From contig OOIN01000014.1 in NCBI GenBank assembly GCA_900323505.1, forward strand, positions 372,001-436,000: a stretch of DNA of 64,000 nt, given 5' to 3'. This document shows, one piece after another, positions 28,788 to 38,373 of the stretch. The notes under the pieces were generated by a model, which had not been told where the DNA came from, ran no database searches, and saw nothing but the letters and a program-made list of their open reading frames with translations. Origin of the DNA: Ustilago trichophora. Its lineage: Eukaryota > Basidiomycota > Ustilaginomycetes > Ustilaginales > Ustilaginaceae. How positions within the stretch are numbered: the first letter of the stretch is position 1; each line of letters opens with the position of its first letter. A program made the translations under genes and the position numbers.

Positions 28788-30074
28788 ATGAGACCCTTGA
28801 TTCATAACGATTTGCCCTTTTTTCTTTGTTGCTGTCCATCATCTCCTGCCTCAAAGGCCGTAATCGCACCTCTAGCAGCAGCAATGACGGTAGCCGCCCC
28901 AATCATAGATGCGTGCTGGCACAGACTTCCCGAGGACAATTTTGCAGCAGGCCCTTCGAGGAGTACACCTTATGATCCCTCTTCAACGCATTCCGACCCT
29001 GTCTCTGACTCTGACTCGCACGATTCTGCATCCGAATGGTCTTACGAAGACGAGGAGCAGCTCATAACTCTGGATCTGGGCACAGATCGAATCGCACGCC
29101 GCGCACTTCTAGGATACAGCGGGGGGCTGGACAGTGGAGATACCGACCAATCATCATTGGTCGCTTCTGGTGCCGCTCGAACCATCCGCGGCACCCGCAC
29201 TACCACCAACACCAACAGTAACGCTGCCGAGGCTAACTCCCGCACCAACGCTCAAACAACCAATGCTGGATCTAATAGTGGCAGTAGTGGTGGCAGTAGT
29301 GCGCCCCACCTAGGTGCTGGTAAAATGCTCTCCATAACCGGGCTCGACACCAGCCGGCCGCTGATGAAGATTGGCGATAGCGTACTGCGCGGTAGCCGAA
29401 TGGATATGTTTGGAAGCGAAATCGTACTCTGTGACGACTTTGATCCTACTCGTGCCAAAGGAAAACAACATTGCCTAAATCCTATCCCTCCTTCGACCGG
29501 CACCGAGACTCGAGCGAATGTTGCCTCTTCCACCACGCGAACGCGGTTGCTCTTTAGGCCGATCTACGATCCCACCGCTCGTGAAACGGCCGCTGGGCAA
29601 GGCTCAAGCCTCGAAGCTCTCCACTCTCTTGCCAGATCCGCCAATCCAAATCACGTCCACACCACCACCGCCGCTAACACCACCAACATCACCAACACCA
29701 CATCAACAACAACAGCAGAAGACGATTGGGGCACAGCCGACGCAGGTCGTCTGGCATCAATGGCAAACCTTATGGGTGGCACATTGGCAGACACAACAGA
29801 GGCGCAAAAGGGCATAGGTAGGGGCAAGTATAAAAGGAAAGAGGTCAGCGCAGAGGAGCAGTTGATCAGACAGGCCGAGAGAAGGGTGAGGAAGCTTGCC
29901 AAAGCTCATTATCGACAGCAACGCGACGAGGCGCAGGCGCACGAGCAACAGCAAACGCAGCAGGCTAGCCAAGAGATACAAGAAACACATCGACAGCAGC
30001 AAAGACGAAAAGATATGCCCGAGCAAGAGGTTTCAGCAGAGCAAAGTCCACCACCACCTTTGATCCAACCCTAA
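28788..30074 (+). CDS. TFIIIC triple-barrel subunit (GTF3C6/Tfc7 C-terminal-like)
   Basis: 428 residues from the first ATG. A second in-frame ATG at 28884 (residue 33) has a good context and would remove a Cys/Pro-rich leader, so the true start is uncertain. Residues about 83-98 (EWSYEDEEQLITLDLG) and 183-225 (LSITGLDTSRPLMKIGDSV, RGSRMD, GSEIVLCDDF) match the two ends of the TFIIIC subunit-6 triple-barrel domain. An insertion rich in Asn, Thr, Gly and Ser separates them. The C-terminus from about 340 is a basic, then Gln-rich helix (EEQLIRQAERRVRKLAKAHYR). By family knowledge the triple barrel pairs with the tau95-type subunit in the lobe of TFIIIC that binds the A box of tRNA genes. It converges on RPN3. 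Confidence 0.8.
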   Translation: MRPLIHNDLPFFLCCCPSSPASKAVIAPLAAAMTVAAPIIDACWHRLPEDNFAAGPSRSTPYDPSSTHSDPVSDSDSHDSASEWSYEDEEQLITLDLGTDRIARRALLGYSGGLDSGDTDQSSLVASGAARTIRGTRTTTNTNSNAAEANSRTNAQTTNAGSNSGSSGGSSAPHLGAGKMLSITGLDTSRPLMKIGDSVLRGSRMDMFGSEIVLCDDFDPTRAKGKQHCLNPIPPSTGTETRANVASSTTRTRLLFRPIYDPTARETAAGQGSSLEALHSLARSANPNHVHTTTAANTTNITNTTSTTTAEDDWGTADAGRLASMANLMGGTLADTTEAQKGIGRGKYKRKEVSAEEQLIRQAERRVRKLAKAHYRQQRDEAQAHEQQQTQQASQEIQETHRQQQRRKDMPEQEVSAEQSPPPPLIQP

Positions 30075-30319
30075 GTCGTATCATGACACACAAGCAAGCA
30101 GCCCGCAATATGTATTTCATCATCACAAAACCCAACTCTTCTTCAACCAATCGTCTTGTTTCCACCAAAGCGCCTTGTGAAATTCCCATCGCAATCGCTC
30201 ACGCACAGTCCTCTAAACATTAAGGTACTATATGCTCATCATAAGATATCAACTTGTATTGCGTCAAAAGTCGAATCTCCACCTCCAAATCTTCCCAAGC
30301 CGCCCCTAACCCCTCCAAC

Positions 30320-32110
30320 TTACGCCCAATCATCATCACTATCATCCTCAGCGATTTCTGCCGCCAACTCCCTCTCCCTTTCTCTGGCCTCTGCTACGCT
30401 ATTCAATTCGGCCCTATGCCCGTTCAGAGGATACCTCATTGCTTTGACACTTTCGTTGTGCAGCTGGAGGCAGAACTGAATTCGTTGCTGGAACTGTTGC
30501 ATGGGTTCATCCGTCTCGTAGAGATCCTTTGTTTCGCGGTTCACCATTTCGGCCTTTTCGTGATCGACGCGAGTATCTCTGGAGTCGACCACATTGTCTC
30601 GAATCGCTTTGGCGACAATGTATTCGGCGTCTTCCTCGGATTCGAGGTGAAGTTTGTGCGTAATGTCTGCCAGAGAAATGCGAGAGTAGGAGAGAGAGAT
30701 CATTCGAATGCCTGTTTTGATGACGTTGTGACGAAGACGGACGATGAGCGAGAGAGTCTTGTCGGTTTGGAAGAGGGGAGTGTGTTTTTGGAGGGTTGAT
30801 TGGAAGCGTTGCAGATCTCCAACGCGGACGGCTTGGACGATCTCCATGTATGGGGAGAGGGCTTTGCGCAGTACGGGAGTGCGGAAGATGGATCGCTCCG
30901 GGATCTCACCCATCAGCAGCTCGACTACAACCAAAAACTTGTATGCGGTCTGGAGGAATCCAGCTGCGGTCTGAGATTGGCCAACGGGGTTCGACTCCTT
31001 CTTCTCTTCAGCTGGCGCAGGCTTGGCAGTGGCAGCATTGGTGCTGGTAGCAGTCGTCGCACCTTCAGTGGGGGCAGACTCCTGAGGCAATGAAGCCTGA
31101 GGAGCACGTCGAATCGCCTGCTGAAGATGTACGTGAGCCTGGGTGTAATCCAGCTGAACAGCACGAATGCGTCCGACATAGTAATCGTATCTGGCCACCT
31201 GTGGGTTGCTAGCGCTGGATCGGGGGAACGGAGCCCTAGCCACAAGCTTGTCAGCCTGATCGTACAGGTTGGCTTCGACAATGTACGACCTGAGCAACAA
31301 GTTGATGATGGTCGCCTCGGTCTCGGTATCGTGTCGAAGCGAGGCAGTTCGCTGGAGGCTGAGCAACTGACTTCGAATCGCGGTGAGACCACCCTCGACG
31401 CGGGCACCGTTGACCTTGGCCTGGTCGGCTTTGAGCTCCTCTGCCCTGCCGAGGAAGAAGATGGTCTTGGCGGCGAGGTGGTCGAGTGTCCTTCGATTCT
31501 GACCGGTAATAGTAGAGATGGATGCAACAGCTTCGTTGGAGGCCGCGTCGAGCTTCTTGGTATCGATCAAGTGGACGAGCGTCAGCAGGCGGAGGTAGGC
31601 GACGAGCTCAGGCTGAGCCTCTGGCTGCCTCTGAGCAGGCTTGACTGAAGACGCAGCAGCAGCAGGAGCAGCGGGAGCGGCCTTTGTATCCTTGTCAGCT
31701 TCAGCCTTGGGCTCGGCAGAGTCGACATCCATAGCGTCCGATGAGGCAGCAGCAGCGGTCGAGCTGGCATCCTTAGCAGCAGGTGGCTCGGGCGTGTACG
31801 CCTGAGGCAAAAAGGTGAGTAGGTGCTTCTGGATGGCTTCGTCCTGTCCGTTGGCTAGAATGCCCTCCTGGACAGCCAAAGCAAGCACCTCGGGGAAGGC
31901 ATTGACCTTTCTTCTGACGTACGGAAGCGTACGCAGCACACGAGCAGTAAATCGCTGCTCAATGTGGGAAACACTGCGTTCGATCAGCAAGAAGTTGTGA
32001 CGCAGCAAGGCCAGGAGCTGTTCCCTCTCGCTCGGCGGCTTTACGACGGGAGCGTCAGCGGACTTGGCGGCGGGTGCCTCCTCTTTGGTAGCCTTGACTG
32101 GCTCTGGCAT
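30320..32110 (-). CDS. RPN3: 26S proteasome lid subunit Rpn3 (PSMD3)
   Basis: 596 residues. After a short Ala/Lys/Glu-rich leader comes the Rpn3 N-terminal block EREQLLALLRHNFLLIERSV and VLRTLPYVRRKVN. Helical repeats follow, including YDYYVGRIRAVQLDYTQAH at about residue 305. The PCI domain lies at about 400-535, with VGDLQRFQSTLQKH, LIVRLRHNVIKTGIRMISLS, and SYSRISLADI. The C-terminal tail has the conserved QQRIQFCLQLHNESVKAMRYP stretch and ends in an acidic cluster. Rpn3 is a structural subunit of the proteasome lid. Two Ala/Ser/Pro-rich insertions (about residues 105-160 and 345-375) lengthen it relative to yeast Rpn3 (523 residues). Confidence 0.96.
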   Translation of the reverse strand: MPEPVKATKEEAPAAKSADAPVVKPPSEREQLLALLRHNFLLIERSVSHIEQRFTARVLRTLPYVRRKVNAFPEVLALAVQEGILANGQDEAIQKHLLTFLPQAYTPEPPAAKDASSTAAAASSDAMDVDSAEPKAEADKDTKAAPAAPAAAASSVKPAQRQPEAQPELVAYLRLLTLVHLIDTKKLDAASNEAVASISTITGQNRRTLDHLAAKTIFFLGRAEELKADQAKVNGARVEGGLTAIRSQLLSLQRTASLRHDTETEATIINLLLRSYIVEANLYDQADKLVARAPFPRSSASNPQVARYDYYVGRIRAVQLDYTQAHVHLQQAIRRAPQASLPQESAPTEGATTATSTNAATAKPAPAEEKKESNPVGQSQTAAGFLQTAYKFLVVVELLMGEIPERSIFRTPVLRKALSPYMEIVQAVRVGDLQRFQSTLQKHTPLFQTDKTLSLIVRLRHNVIKTGIRMISLSYSRISLADITHKLHLESEEDAEYIVAKAIRDNVVDSRDTRVDHEKAEMVNRETKDLYETDEPMQQFQQRIQFCLQLHNESVKAMRYPLNGHRAELNSVAEARERERELAAEIAEDDSDDDWA

Positions 32111-32672
32111 GGTCGATAGCGGTGCGAGACGATGTGGCGAAATTCAGGTGTGTAGTTGGTTTGAGAGAGTTTCGTGTGCCCCGTGTGCGTGTGTAATCGA
32201 TGTAGCAGAGCGTGTACAGGTTCAGGTGTCGACACGATGAATCCGAAGGGGTGATGATGGTGGATGAGATAGTGTCGGCGAGGACGACGCTCGAAAGTGT
32301 GTTGGGTGGAAGAGTGCAGTTTGGCTGAGACGCGCGGTCGGTCGATCACAATTCGCGAAGCCTTTTTTGGCGGTCAGACCTCCACCAAGGCATTTTCAAT
32401 GTGTGATTTAAAAAAAACTGACGGCCTAACAACTATGATTAAAATTTTGGGTTTATGCTGTCCTCTTCCATCTGAGCGCCTACACTTTGTCGCTGCCAGC
32501 TCTGACCAACCTGATATCAATCCGAACCTGAAAGAAAGAGCGATGCATATTGCGATAAAAGATAAGAATACAATGAAAGTATGTGATGGTAAGTACCAAC
32601 AACTGAAGCAAAAGAGCTTCCTAAACGACTCAAATGCGTTGAGGTGAAAGCACCAACAGCGAGGCCCTGTCA
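32111..32672. promoter_or_regulatory. RPN3 promoter region and 3' flank of the NT-C2 gene
   Basis: 562 nt. I looked for the yeast proteasome element GGTGGCAAA on both strands and saw no match. A T/A-rich stretch lies around 32400-32450. No gene was seen. Confidence 0.5.
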
Positions 32673-35600
32673 TTACAGCTGCTGGCCACGAGCAGGCAGC
32701 ACAGCAGTAGCGATCTCTGCCGGATGGCCCAACTTGACCTGCTCATCTTGCCAAGTAGCATCGTCAACCTCCTCGACATCGTGATAGACGGAGGCGAACG
32801 AGCTTTCTCTCTTATGCTCTGGCCTAAAGTTCTCCTCTGCCGATACGACTGTTTGATCTGTTCCACTTGATCTCCGTCCATCCGAATTGTGTGATGCTAG
32901 CGAGCCAAATCTATCCACCGCGTCAGCGTCTTCAAACTCCTCCGTCTTGGGCGAAGAGAGATCCGGTGAAAGCGGTAGCGGTACCGGCGCGGTCGAGATG
33001 GGTCTCAACCACCCGGCGCCCTGCCACCCTTTGGACGCGGCTTCAGAAGGTTCGATGCCGCGATTTCCCTTCGACCGGCGTTCACGGCCGGAAACACCTT
33101 GGCTGTCGTGCAGCGGAAGGGCACCAGAGCCGGCGCTCGAATTGGGGCGGGAAAAGGGACGATTGGACGAGGATTTGGTGGCGTCCTTGGCGAATTGACC
33201 GATTGCTCGACTGGTGCGTTTGAGTCGGTCAAGGCCGACAGCGGTGCTGGTGGAGAGGCTTTGCGGGATGGAAAGACTGGCTTGATAGAGTCCCTTTAGG
33301 TCGTTGCTGCTGATCTTCTTTTTGTGATCGCCGCCGCCGGCGGACGAAGCAGTGGAACGGATGCTGGCTGTGTCCGCGTCTTTGGTCGAGGCTGGTGGTG
33401 CTGTGATCGGATGTGAGACTGTGGAACGTGGCAGGGGAGAGAGGAACGTGTCGGATCCGTCTGCCTTCTTCTCAGGCTCAGCAACTGTCGCTGATGGTGC
33501 AGTGGCAGAGTTGGAGAGCGGCTCGGCCAAGTTGAGAGCAGAAGAAGAGGCAGCGGTGATGCCGCTAGCTCGAATCGGAATATAGGCATGATCAACAACA
33601 ACCGATGGCGGTGGCGGCATAGCGGCTCGATCGCGTTCTTCCTTGTCGAGCGTTTCTGCCACCGGAGTTGTGTCCTCTGATGGTGCAGACTCAACTGCGG
33701 CATTGTCACCATCCAAGTTCCAGCGCACCGACGAGAGCCGCTTGGTCGAGGTGCGCGTCGCACTAGAAGGAGGTGTAGCGCCCGCAACATCGCTGTTCGA
33801 GCGAGGAAGTGCATCCGTCGAAGCAGATGGCGATTCGACCAACAGCCCTGGCGTCAACTTACCTCCGGATCTAGGCACGCTGAGATGCAAGCCATGATTT
33901 TTATCGCTGGAGAGACTCTCCAATTCGACACTGGATCCACTCTTGCTTCGCTCCCTGAAATCCTTCTTGGCTGCTTTGAGCTTTTCCTTTTTCTCCTTTT
34001 CCTTTTCCTTTTCCTTTTCCTTATCCTTGTCCTTGGAGCGGTAGAGAGCAAAGGAGAAAGATCTCTCAGACTTCTTGGAGACATTAGATGTCGTGCTGAC
34101 AGTGCGAACACGCTGTCGTGATCGTTCGGGCGATTGGCTCGCCTTGTGTCGTAATTGGCGCTCTTGCGAGTCGACTGCAGCTGCCGCACGCTCCGCTCTG
34201 TGAGCTCGCGAAGCAGCAGCTTTGGCGGCGGCCGCCTCGTCCTGCATCTGACCATTGTGACTGCCACCCACTGGGATGCCCTTGAAGATGGCATTGACGA
34301 CGTCGTCGGGTGCGCGATCTGCCTGGGTGCGACCCGAGAAGAAGGATGCTTCGGATGTCCGATGCGGCTTCTTCTTGGCAGTCTCCGAACCAGGTGCGAC
34401 CGCGACGAGATTCTCGGCTGGAATACGGCTCGTCCATGTCTTTTTCGCATAGATTGATTTGAGAGGTGGACCGTACAGGTTGTGCTGCGAATGCATCGAC
34501 GATCCCATATGAGCGAGCGAGAGACTACTTGCACTTGGCAAACCAGAGCCTACGAGCTGTTGATTGCGTATCGAAGCACTGGCACGGATGGGTTCGTTAC
34601 GAAGACTGCTGCTCTCGGAGTTGGCGCTGTGTGATGAAGCTGGCTCACTGCCAGCCAGTGCAGAGCTGCTGTCGTGTCCAGTGTCTAGCAACGAAGGAGC
34701 GACGATCGACCCGAGACCATTGACCATGAGACCATTTGAGATGGGCGGAACATAGTATTCCTTGGCACCGCCGAGGAACGTCATTGAGATGGTGATCTTG
34801 ACGGTTGCATTAGTCTTGCTGTCATTGAGCAAAAACTTTCGGGTTTCTGAGCGGCAGGTACGGTCGCGGTAGGAATGCTCACCACCGGGACCATGTTGAT
34901 GTGGGTGGTGATGATGGTGATGATGATGATGATGGTGGTGGTGGTGATGGTGATGGTGGTGGTGGTGACGACTACTGGAGCTCGTGACAGGCGGATCAGG
35001 AGCAAACTCGGAGAGATCGAGCACAACATGACCGAGCACCGAAGGATGTGTTGTAGACTTGGCATTTGCCGGCATCTCCTGCTTGATCGTCAGCTTGACC
35101 TCTGAATTGACGAGACGGCCCCAGGCTGTGGAGACATCATCGAGATGAGCGCGCGATCGAAGATCTTTTGCGCTCGACTTTGCCGAGAGAGCGGGACTAT
35201 CGTGATGACTGTGGTTGGGCGAGTTGTCATTGTGACCCGAAATTTTTGGTTTGCCGATACCAATGCGCATGCCCACTTGAACCTCGCGCTCCCATTCGAC
35301 CTTATGCTCGTCAACCTTTACAAAGTCAGTCTCACCCTTTGGCTCCTGCGTGAAGAAGAGAAGTGGGTCGATGTTGTGATCATGTGTGTCGGCAGCCTTG
35401 TGTCGCACGACGTCTTTTATTGATTTTGTGCGCGATGTAGATGTTTTTCGACTGGTGGTACTATCCCTTCGCGAAGTTGGGCTAGAGGAACCTGCTTCGA
35501 TCTCTTCTGGTGCTGGGATTGGTGCATCTTGGTCGCCATTTGCCTGCTGAGCGGATGTGCCAGATTGGGATTGCGAGTCGTCCTCCGCTCTGTCGCTTTC

Positions 35601-36050
35601 TCTGTTGGGGTGCAACAGATTGGAGAGGAACGCGGGTTTGTGAATGCCGTGGTGTGATGGATCTCTGCTAGACTCGCTGACTATTGAGGCTGCATCTGCG
35701 CTTGAAGAACCGCTCGCTTGTCTGTGGCCTTGCTCGTGGGGTGGACCGAGAGACAAGCTGTTGGATGCACCGGAGATGTGATCTGTGGCTTGAGTGTTCT
35801 TGGTCGCATCTTTTGCAGAGAGGGCGTGTTGACCTTTGCGGACTGCCCCCGAGACGGCGCGGGAGGTGGTTTGATGGACTGCAGCGGCGGCAGCGTGCTG
35901 CAAGCTGGCGAGGGAATGGGAACCTTTGATCTTCCACTTACAGGCGAAGAGGCCGTGGACTAGGGGTACGTTGGTGAGCTCATGTATGGTGATGTGAACA
36001 TGAAAGTAGGAGTGTTTCTGACCAAATCCAAAGGGAGAGAGCAGGGACAT
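32673..36050 (-). CDS. NT-C2 (EEIG1/EHBP1-type) domain protein with polyhistidine run
   Basis: 1125 residues in one exon. The N-terminus (FGFGQKHSYFHVHITIHELTN, VPLVHGLFACKWKIKGSH) matches the start of the N-terminal C2 domain of EEIG1/EHBP1 proteins. The second half of the domain, with KVEWEREVQVGMRIGI, VKLTIKQEM, GHVVLDLSEFA and RKFLLNDSKTNATVKITISM, comes only after long insertions, and ends near residue 430 with FLGGAKEYYVPP. A run of 21 His interrupts the domain at about residues 362-382. The remaining 700 residues are disordered and Ser-rich, with a Lys/Glu repeat near residue 680. NT-C2 domains in animals and plants link membranes to cytoskeleton or organelle positioning; a similar membrane role here is inference. 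Confidence 0.82.
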   Translation of the reverse strand: MSLLSPFGFGQKHSYFHVHITIHELTNVPLVHGLFACKWKIKGSHSLASLQHAAAAAVHQTTSRAVSGAVRKGQHALSAKDATKNTQATDHISGASNSLSLGPPHEQGHRQASGSSSADAASIVSESSRDPSHHGIHKPAFLSNLLHPNRESDRAEDDSQSQSGTSAQQANGDQDAPIPAPEEIEAGSSSPTSRRDSTTSRKTSTSRTKSIKDVVRHKAADTHDHNIDPLLFFTQEPKGETDFVKVDEHKVEWEREVQVGMRIGIGKPKISGHNDNSPNHSHHDSPALSAKSSAKDLRSRAHLDDVSTAWGRLVNSEVKLTIKQEMPANAKSTTHPSVLGHVVLDLSEFAPDPPVTSSSSRHHHHHHHHHHHHHHHHHHHHHPHQHGPGGEHSYRDRTCRSETRKFLLNDSKTNATVKITISMTFLGGAKEYYVPPISNGLMVNGLGSIVAPSLLDTGHDSSSALAGSEPASSHSANSESSSLRNEPIRASASIRNQQLVGSGLPSASSLSLAHMGSSMHSQHNLYGPPLKSIYAKKTWTSRIPAENLVAVAPGSETAKKKPHRTSEASFFSGRTQADRAPDDVVNAIFKGIPVGGSHNGQMQDEAAAAKAAASRAHRAERAAAAVDSQERQLRHKASQSPERSRQRVRTVSTTSNVSKKSERSFSFALYRSKDKDKEKEKEKEKEKKEKLKAAKKDFRERSKSGSSVELESLSSDKNHGLHLSVPRSGGKLTPGLLVESPSASTDALPRSNSDVAGATPPSSATRTSTKRLSSVRWNLDGDNAAVESAPSEDTTPVAETLDKEERDRAAMPPPPSVVVDHAYIPIRASGITAASSSALNLAEPLSNSATAPSATVAEPEKKADGSDTFLSPLPRSTVSHPITAPPASTKDADTASIRSTASSAGGGDHKKKISSNDLKGLYQASLSIPQSLSTSTAVGLDRLKRTSRAIGQFAKDATKSSSNRPFSRPNSSAGSGALPLHDSQGVSGRERRSKGNRGIEPSEAASKGWQGAGWLRPISTAPVPLPLSPDLSSPKTEEFEDADAVDRFGSLASHNSDGRRSSGTDQTVVSAEENFRPEHKRESSFASVYHDVEEVDDATWQDEQVKLGHPAEIATAVLPARGQQL
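33981..34035 (-). repeat. Lys-Glu/Lys-Asp coding repeat
   Basis: A CCTTTT hexamer array on the plus strand that encodes alternating Lys-Asp and Lys-Glu dipeptides in the NT-C2 protein. Such arrays are prone to length change. Confidence 0.75.
34905..34967 (-). repeat. Coding run of 21 histidine codons
   Basis: Twenty-one consecutive His codons, mixed CAC and CAT, followed after one Pro by His-Gln-His. The codon mixture means it is not a pure trinucleotide expansion at the DNA level. Confidence 0.95.
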
Positions 36051-36286
36051 TTTGGCGCTGCGTCCTAGCCGTATGGGTGCACGATCGCTTTCCTACAATG
36101 TGCGACAGTCTGCACTGAGGACAGGCAAGCTGTGCGTCAACAAAATTGATGCACAGTACAGAAACAAAGCGCAAGTATCAGGCTATGCGTGGCAGTTGCG
36201 GTCAGAATCGAGGAAGATGTCCAAAGTGAAAGAGTAGATGGAGAAGGAAGGACAGGTCATTCGACAGCATTCATCTTGAGTGCGAC

Positions 36287-36295
36287 CTTTTTATG
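36287..36295 (-). promoter_or_regulatory. TATA-like element upstream of the NT-C2 gene
   Basis: CATAAAAAG on the minus strand, about 240 nt upstream of the ATG at 36050. This is only a weak match and its use is unproven. Confidence 0.25.
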
Positions 36296-36780
36296 GGTGA
36301 GGGACGACGAATGCTGGCTTCTTTGCTTGGTGGAGTAGGCTGTGTACTTGGGCTGCTGATCTATGTGGTTGAGCCACTAATATGGTGAGAAGGAAAGAGG
36401 CTGCGAGCTTCGAGTTGAGCTGTGTCCCGTGTGTTGCTGTGATGTAGCGTGCTTGATAGCCGTGGTGGTGGGCGGGCGGACGGGTCGCAAGCCTCGTACA
36501 GGAGCCTTAAATGGCGATGGGAAGCGTGCAGAAGGGCGGAATGATAATGATGATGAGTATGATGATGATGAGAAGAGTCGTAAATGGGCTGGGAAGGGTT
36601 GGACGGGATGGAAAGTGAAATGTGTGGAGCACGCGCTCGCTTTGCTGCAGAGCTGCAGGACAGAGTTGTGGGATTTTGAGAATCTCCGACACGGCTCGAG
36701 ACCACACAAGACAACGAGCGTTTCTTAAGAGAGAAAGTGCGAGATGCGGGCGACGTCGATCTCGGACATTAGGAAAGAGA

Positions 36781-36798
36781 AGAGAGAGAGAGAGAGAG
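36781..36798. repeat. (AG)9 microsatellite
   Basis: Nine uninterrupted AG copies, preceded by further purine-rich sequence. Confidence 0.9.
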
Positions 36799-37434
36799 CT
36801 TGTTGAGAGCACACGGGTCTAAGTGTGGATTTCTCTTCTTTTTTTTTTTTTTCCCACCATGCAGTCAGCTGCAGTGCCGAATCATCATGAGCCTGTGCAA
36901 GATGAGAGCAAGTTAGAGAGAGCGCTTTAAAAATGACGATTTTTGCTCGCTTGCTGCTTTGCTCTGAGAAGGCTGTCGTGCAGCCTCTTGCATAGACGCA
37001 GGAATGGGGGGCCTCCATCCCTTCAACGCCATCTCCAACCTTTTCTCTATGCTTTCTTACAACACATGAAGCGGGACGCTGATAAGGAGAGACGCACATC
37101 AGGAATACAGTCTGGGAATGTAAGAATGAGGCCAAGTTAAGGCGGGTTCCTTATCACTCTTGCGGGCAATGGGATGTGTCGGAAAGGCCGCGCGACGACG
37201 ATACCGTGTATCTCGCCATCAAGTTTTCCGCGGAGGTTCGGTTTCGGCAGGACATTTTTACAAACCTTTTGGCGTGTATCTCAAGCTTGCTTGCCTCCTC
37301 CTTCTTCTCTTCGGGCTGTCCGACATGTGATGATGATGTTTAAATGTGCCGCAACAGCACGGAGGTGTGAAGAGGGTTGTTGAGGTGCTGTGAGGATCTG
37401 CAGTCTAGCAAACAGAGTGGTTGAGTGCAAAAAA

Positions 37435-37455
37435 TGTGTGTGTGTGTGTGTGTGT
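37435..37455. repeat. (TG)10 microsatellite
   Basis: Ten and a half uninterrupted TG copies following an A-run. Confidence 0.9.
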
Positions 37456-38373
37456 TTGGGGTTCATGCCGTCTACCGTTTCACCTGTCCTGCAGCGAGGC
37501 GTTCATACACCATTCGCCGCCCCAGCTTACTTTTTCTTTTCCTACCTCCCTTTTCACCCTTCTTCCCGTCCGTACTGCCACGGCTGCAAAACAGCTCCGG
37601 ACCCCGATCAAAGATCAAACAAGAAAGGGAAAACAACCGTTGGGGGGATGGATGCATCCCCGCTCAACTTGAAACGAGGCGGTGAGACGCAACCGCATGG
37701 AGACCTGCGGGTCGGAACGTTGTTGGCGGCGTCCTAATTTCAATTTTTGGTCAGCCAACGGGACCCTCTGGAAATTGAATTTCCTTATTCTTGGCTTTTC
37801 ATTTCTGGCTCTCCACTTGGCATCTTTTTGGCTTTGGCTGCTGACACCATCATTATCTGATGCTTCCTGTATCGTGCCAGGTGCTTTTTCTGATTCATAC
37901 TAGTGACTTCTCCGTGTTGAGACAAGCATCGCTGCAGAGAGTCGCAAATGTAACTTGACGTGACCGAGGGCATTCCGAAAGAGCGGATCTATGATAGTTA
38001 GTGTCATCCTCACTGCACTGAAACAGTGGTGGTGGTCATGCCGTCGTGCTTCGTCAGCTTATATTCTTGCCGTACGTATCCGAGCCGCGGATCTTCCACC
38101 CCATCTCATCTCTTCTTCCCGATGTCAACCCTTATCCTCCGCTCTGCGATCCGATTCGTTCTCGTCGTCATCTGCCAGGCTCGTCATACCTTTTGCTCAA
38201 TACAAACACACACGAGCTATCGCACATCAGTTCTCGCACCTGACGATGCCGTTGGTGCATACACAAATTATGCATGCCAATTCGTTTAGCTTAGTGTACA
38301 AACTCTAACTGTTGTGGTTGTTCTTGCAAACTCCTGTCTTATCATCATCGTAATCGTACGTTGGACGTTTCCT

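Larger units (their letters stand above)
36051..38373. other. Intergenic 2.3 kb: NT-C2 gene promoter and 3' flank of the PH-domain gene
   Basis: No frame here has a recognisable product. It contains several simple repeats (a GAT-rich stretch near 36540-36575, AG and TG tracts, a poly-T run at about 36839-36852) and a TATA-like site on the minus strand. Its size leaves room for a long 5' leader of the NT-C2 gene. Confidence 0.55.

Noticed and set aside
32111..32672. Proteasome-associated control element upstream of RPN3
   Set aside because: GGTGGCAAA is not present on either strand in this region.
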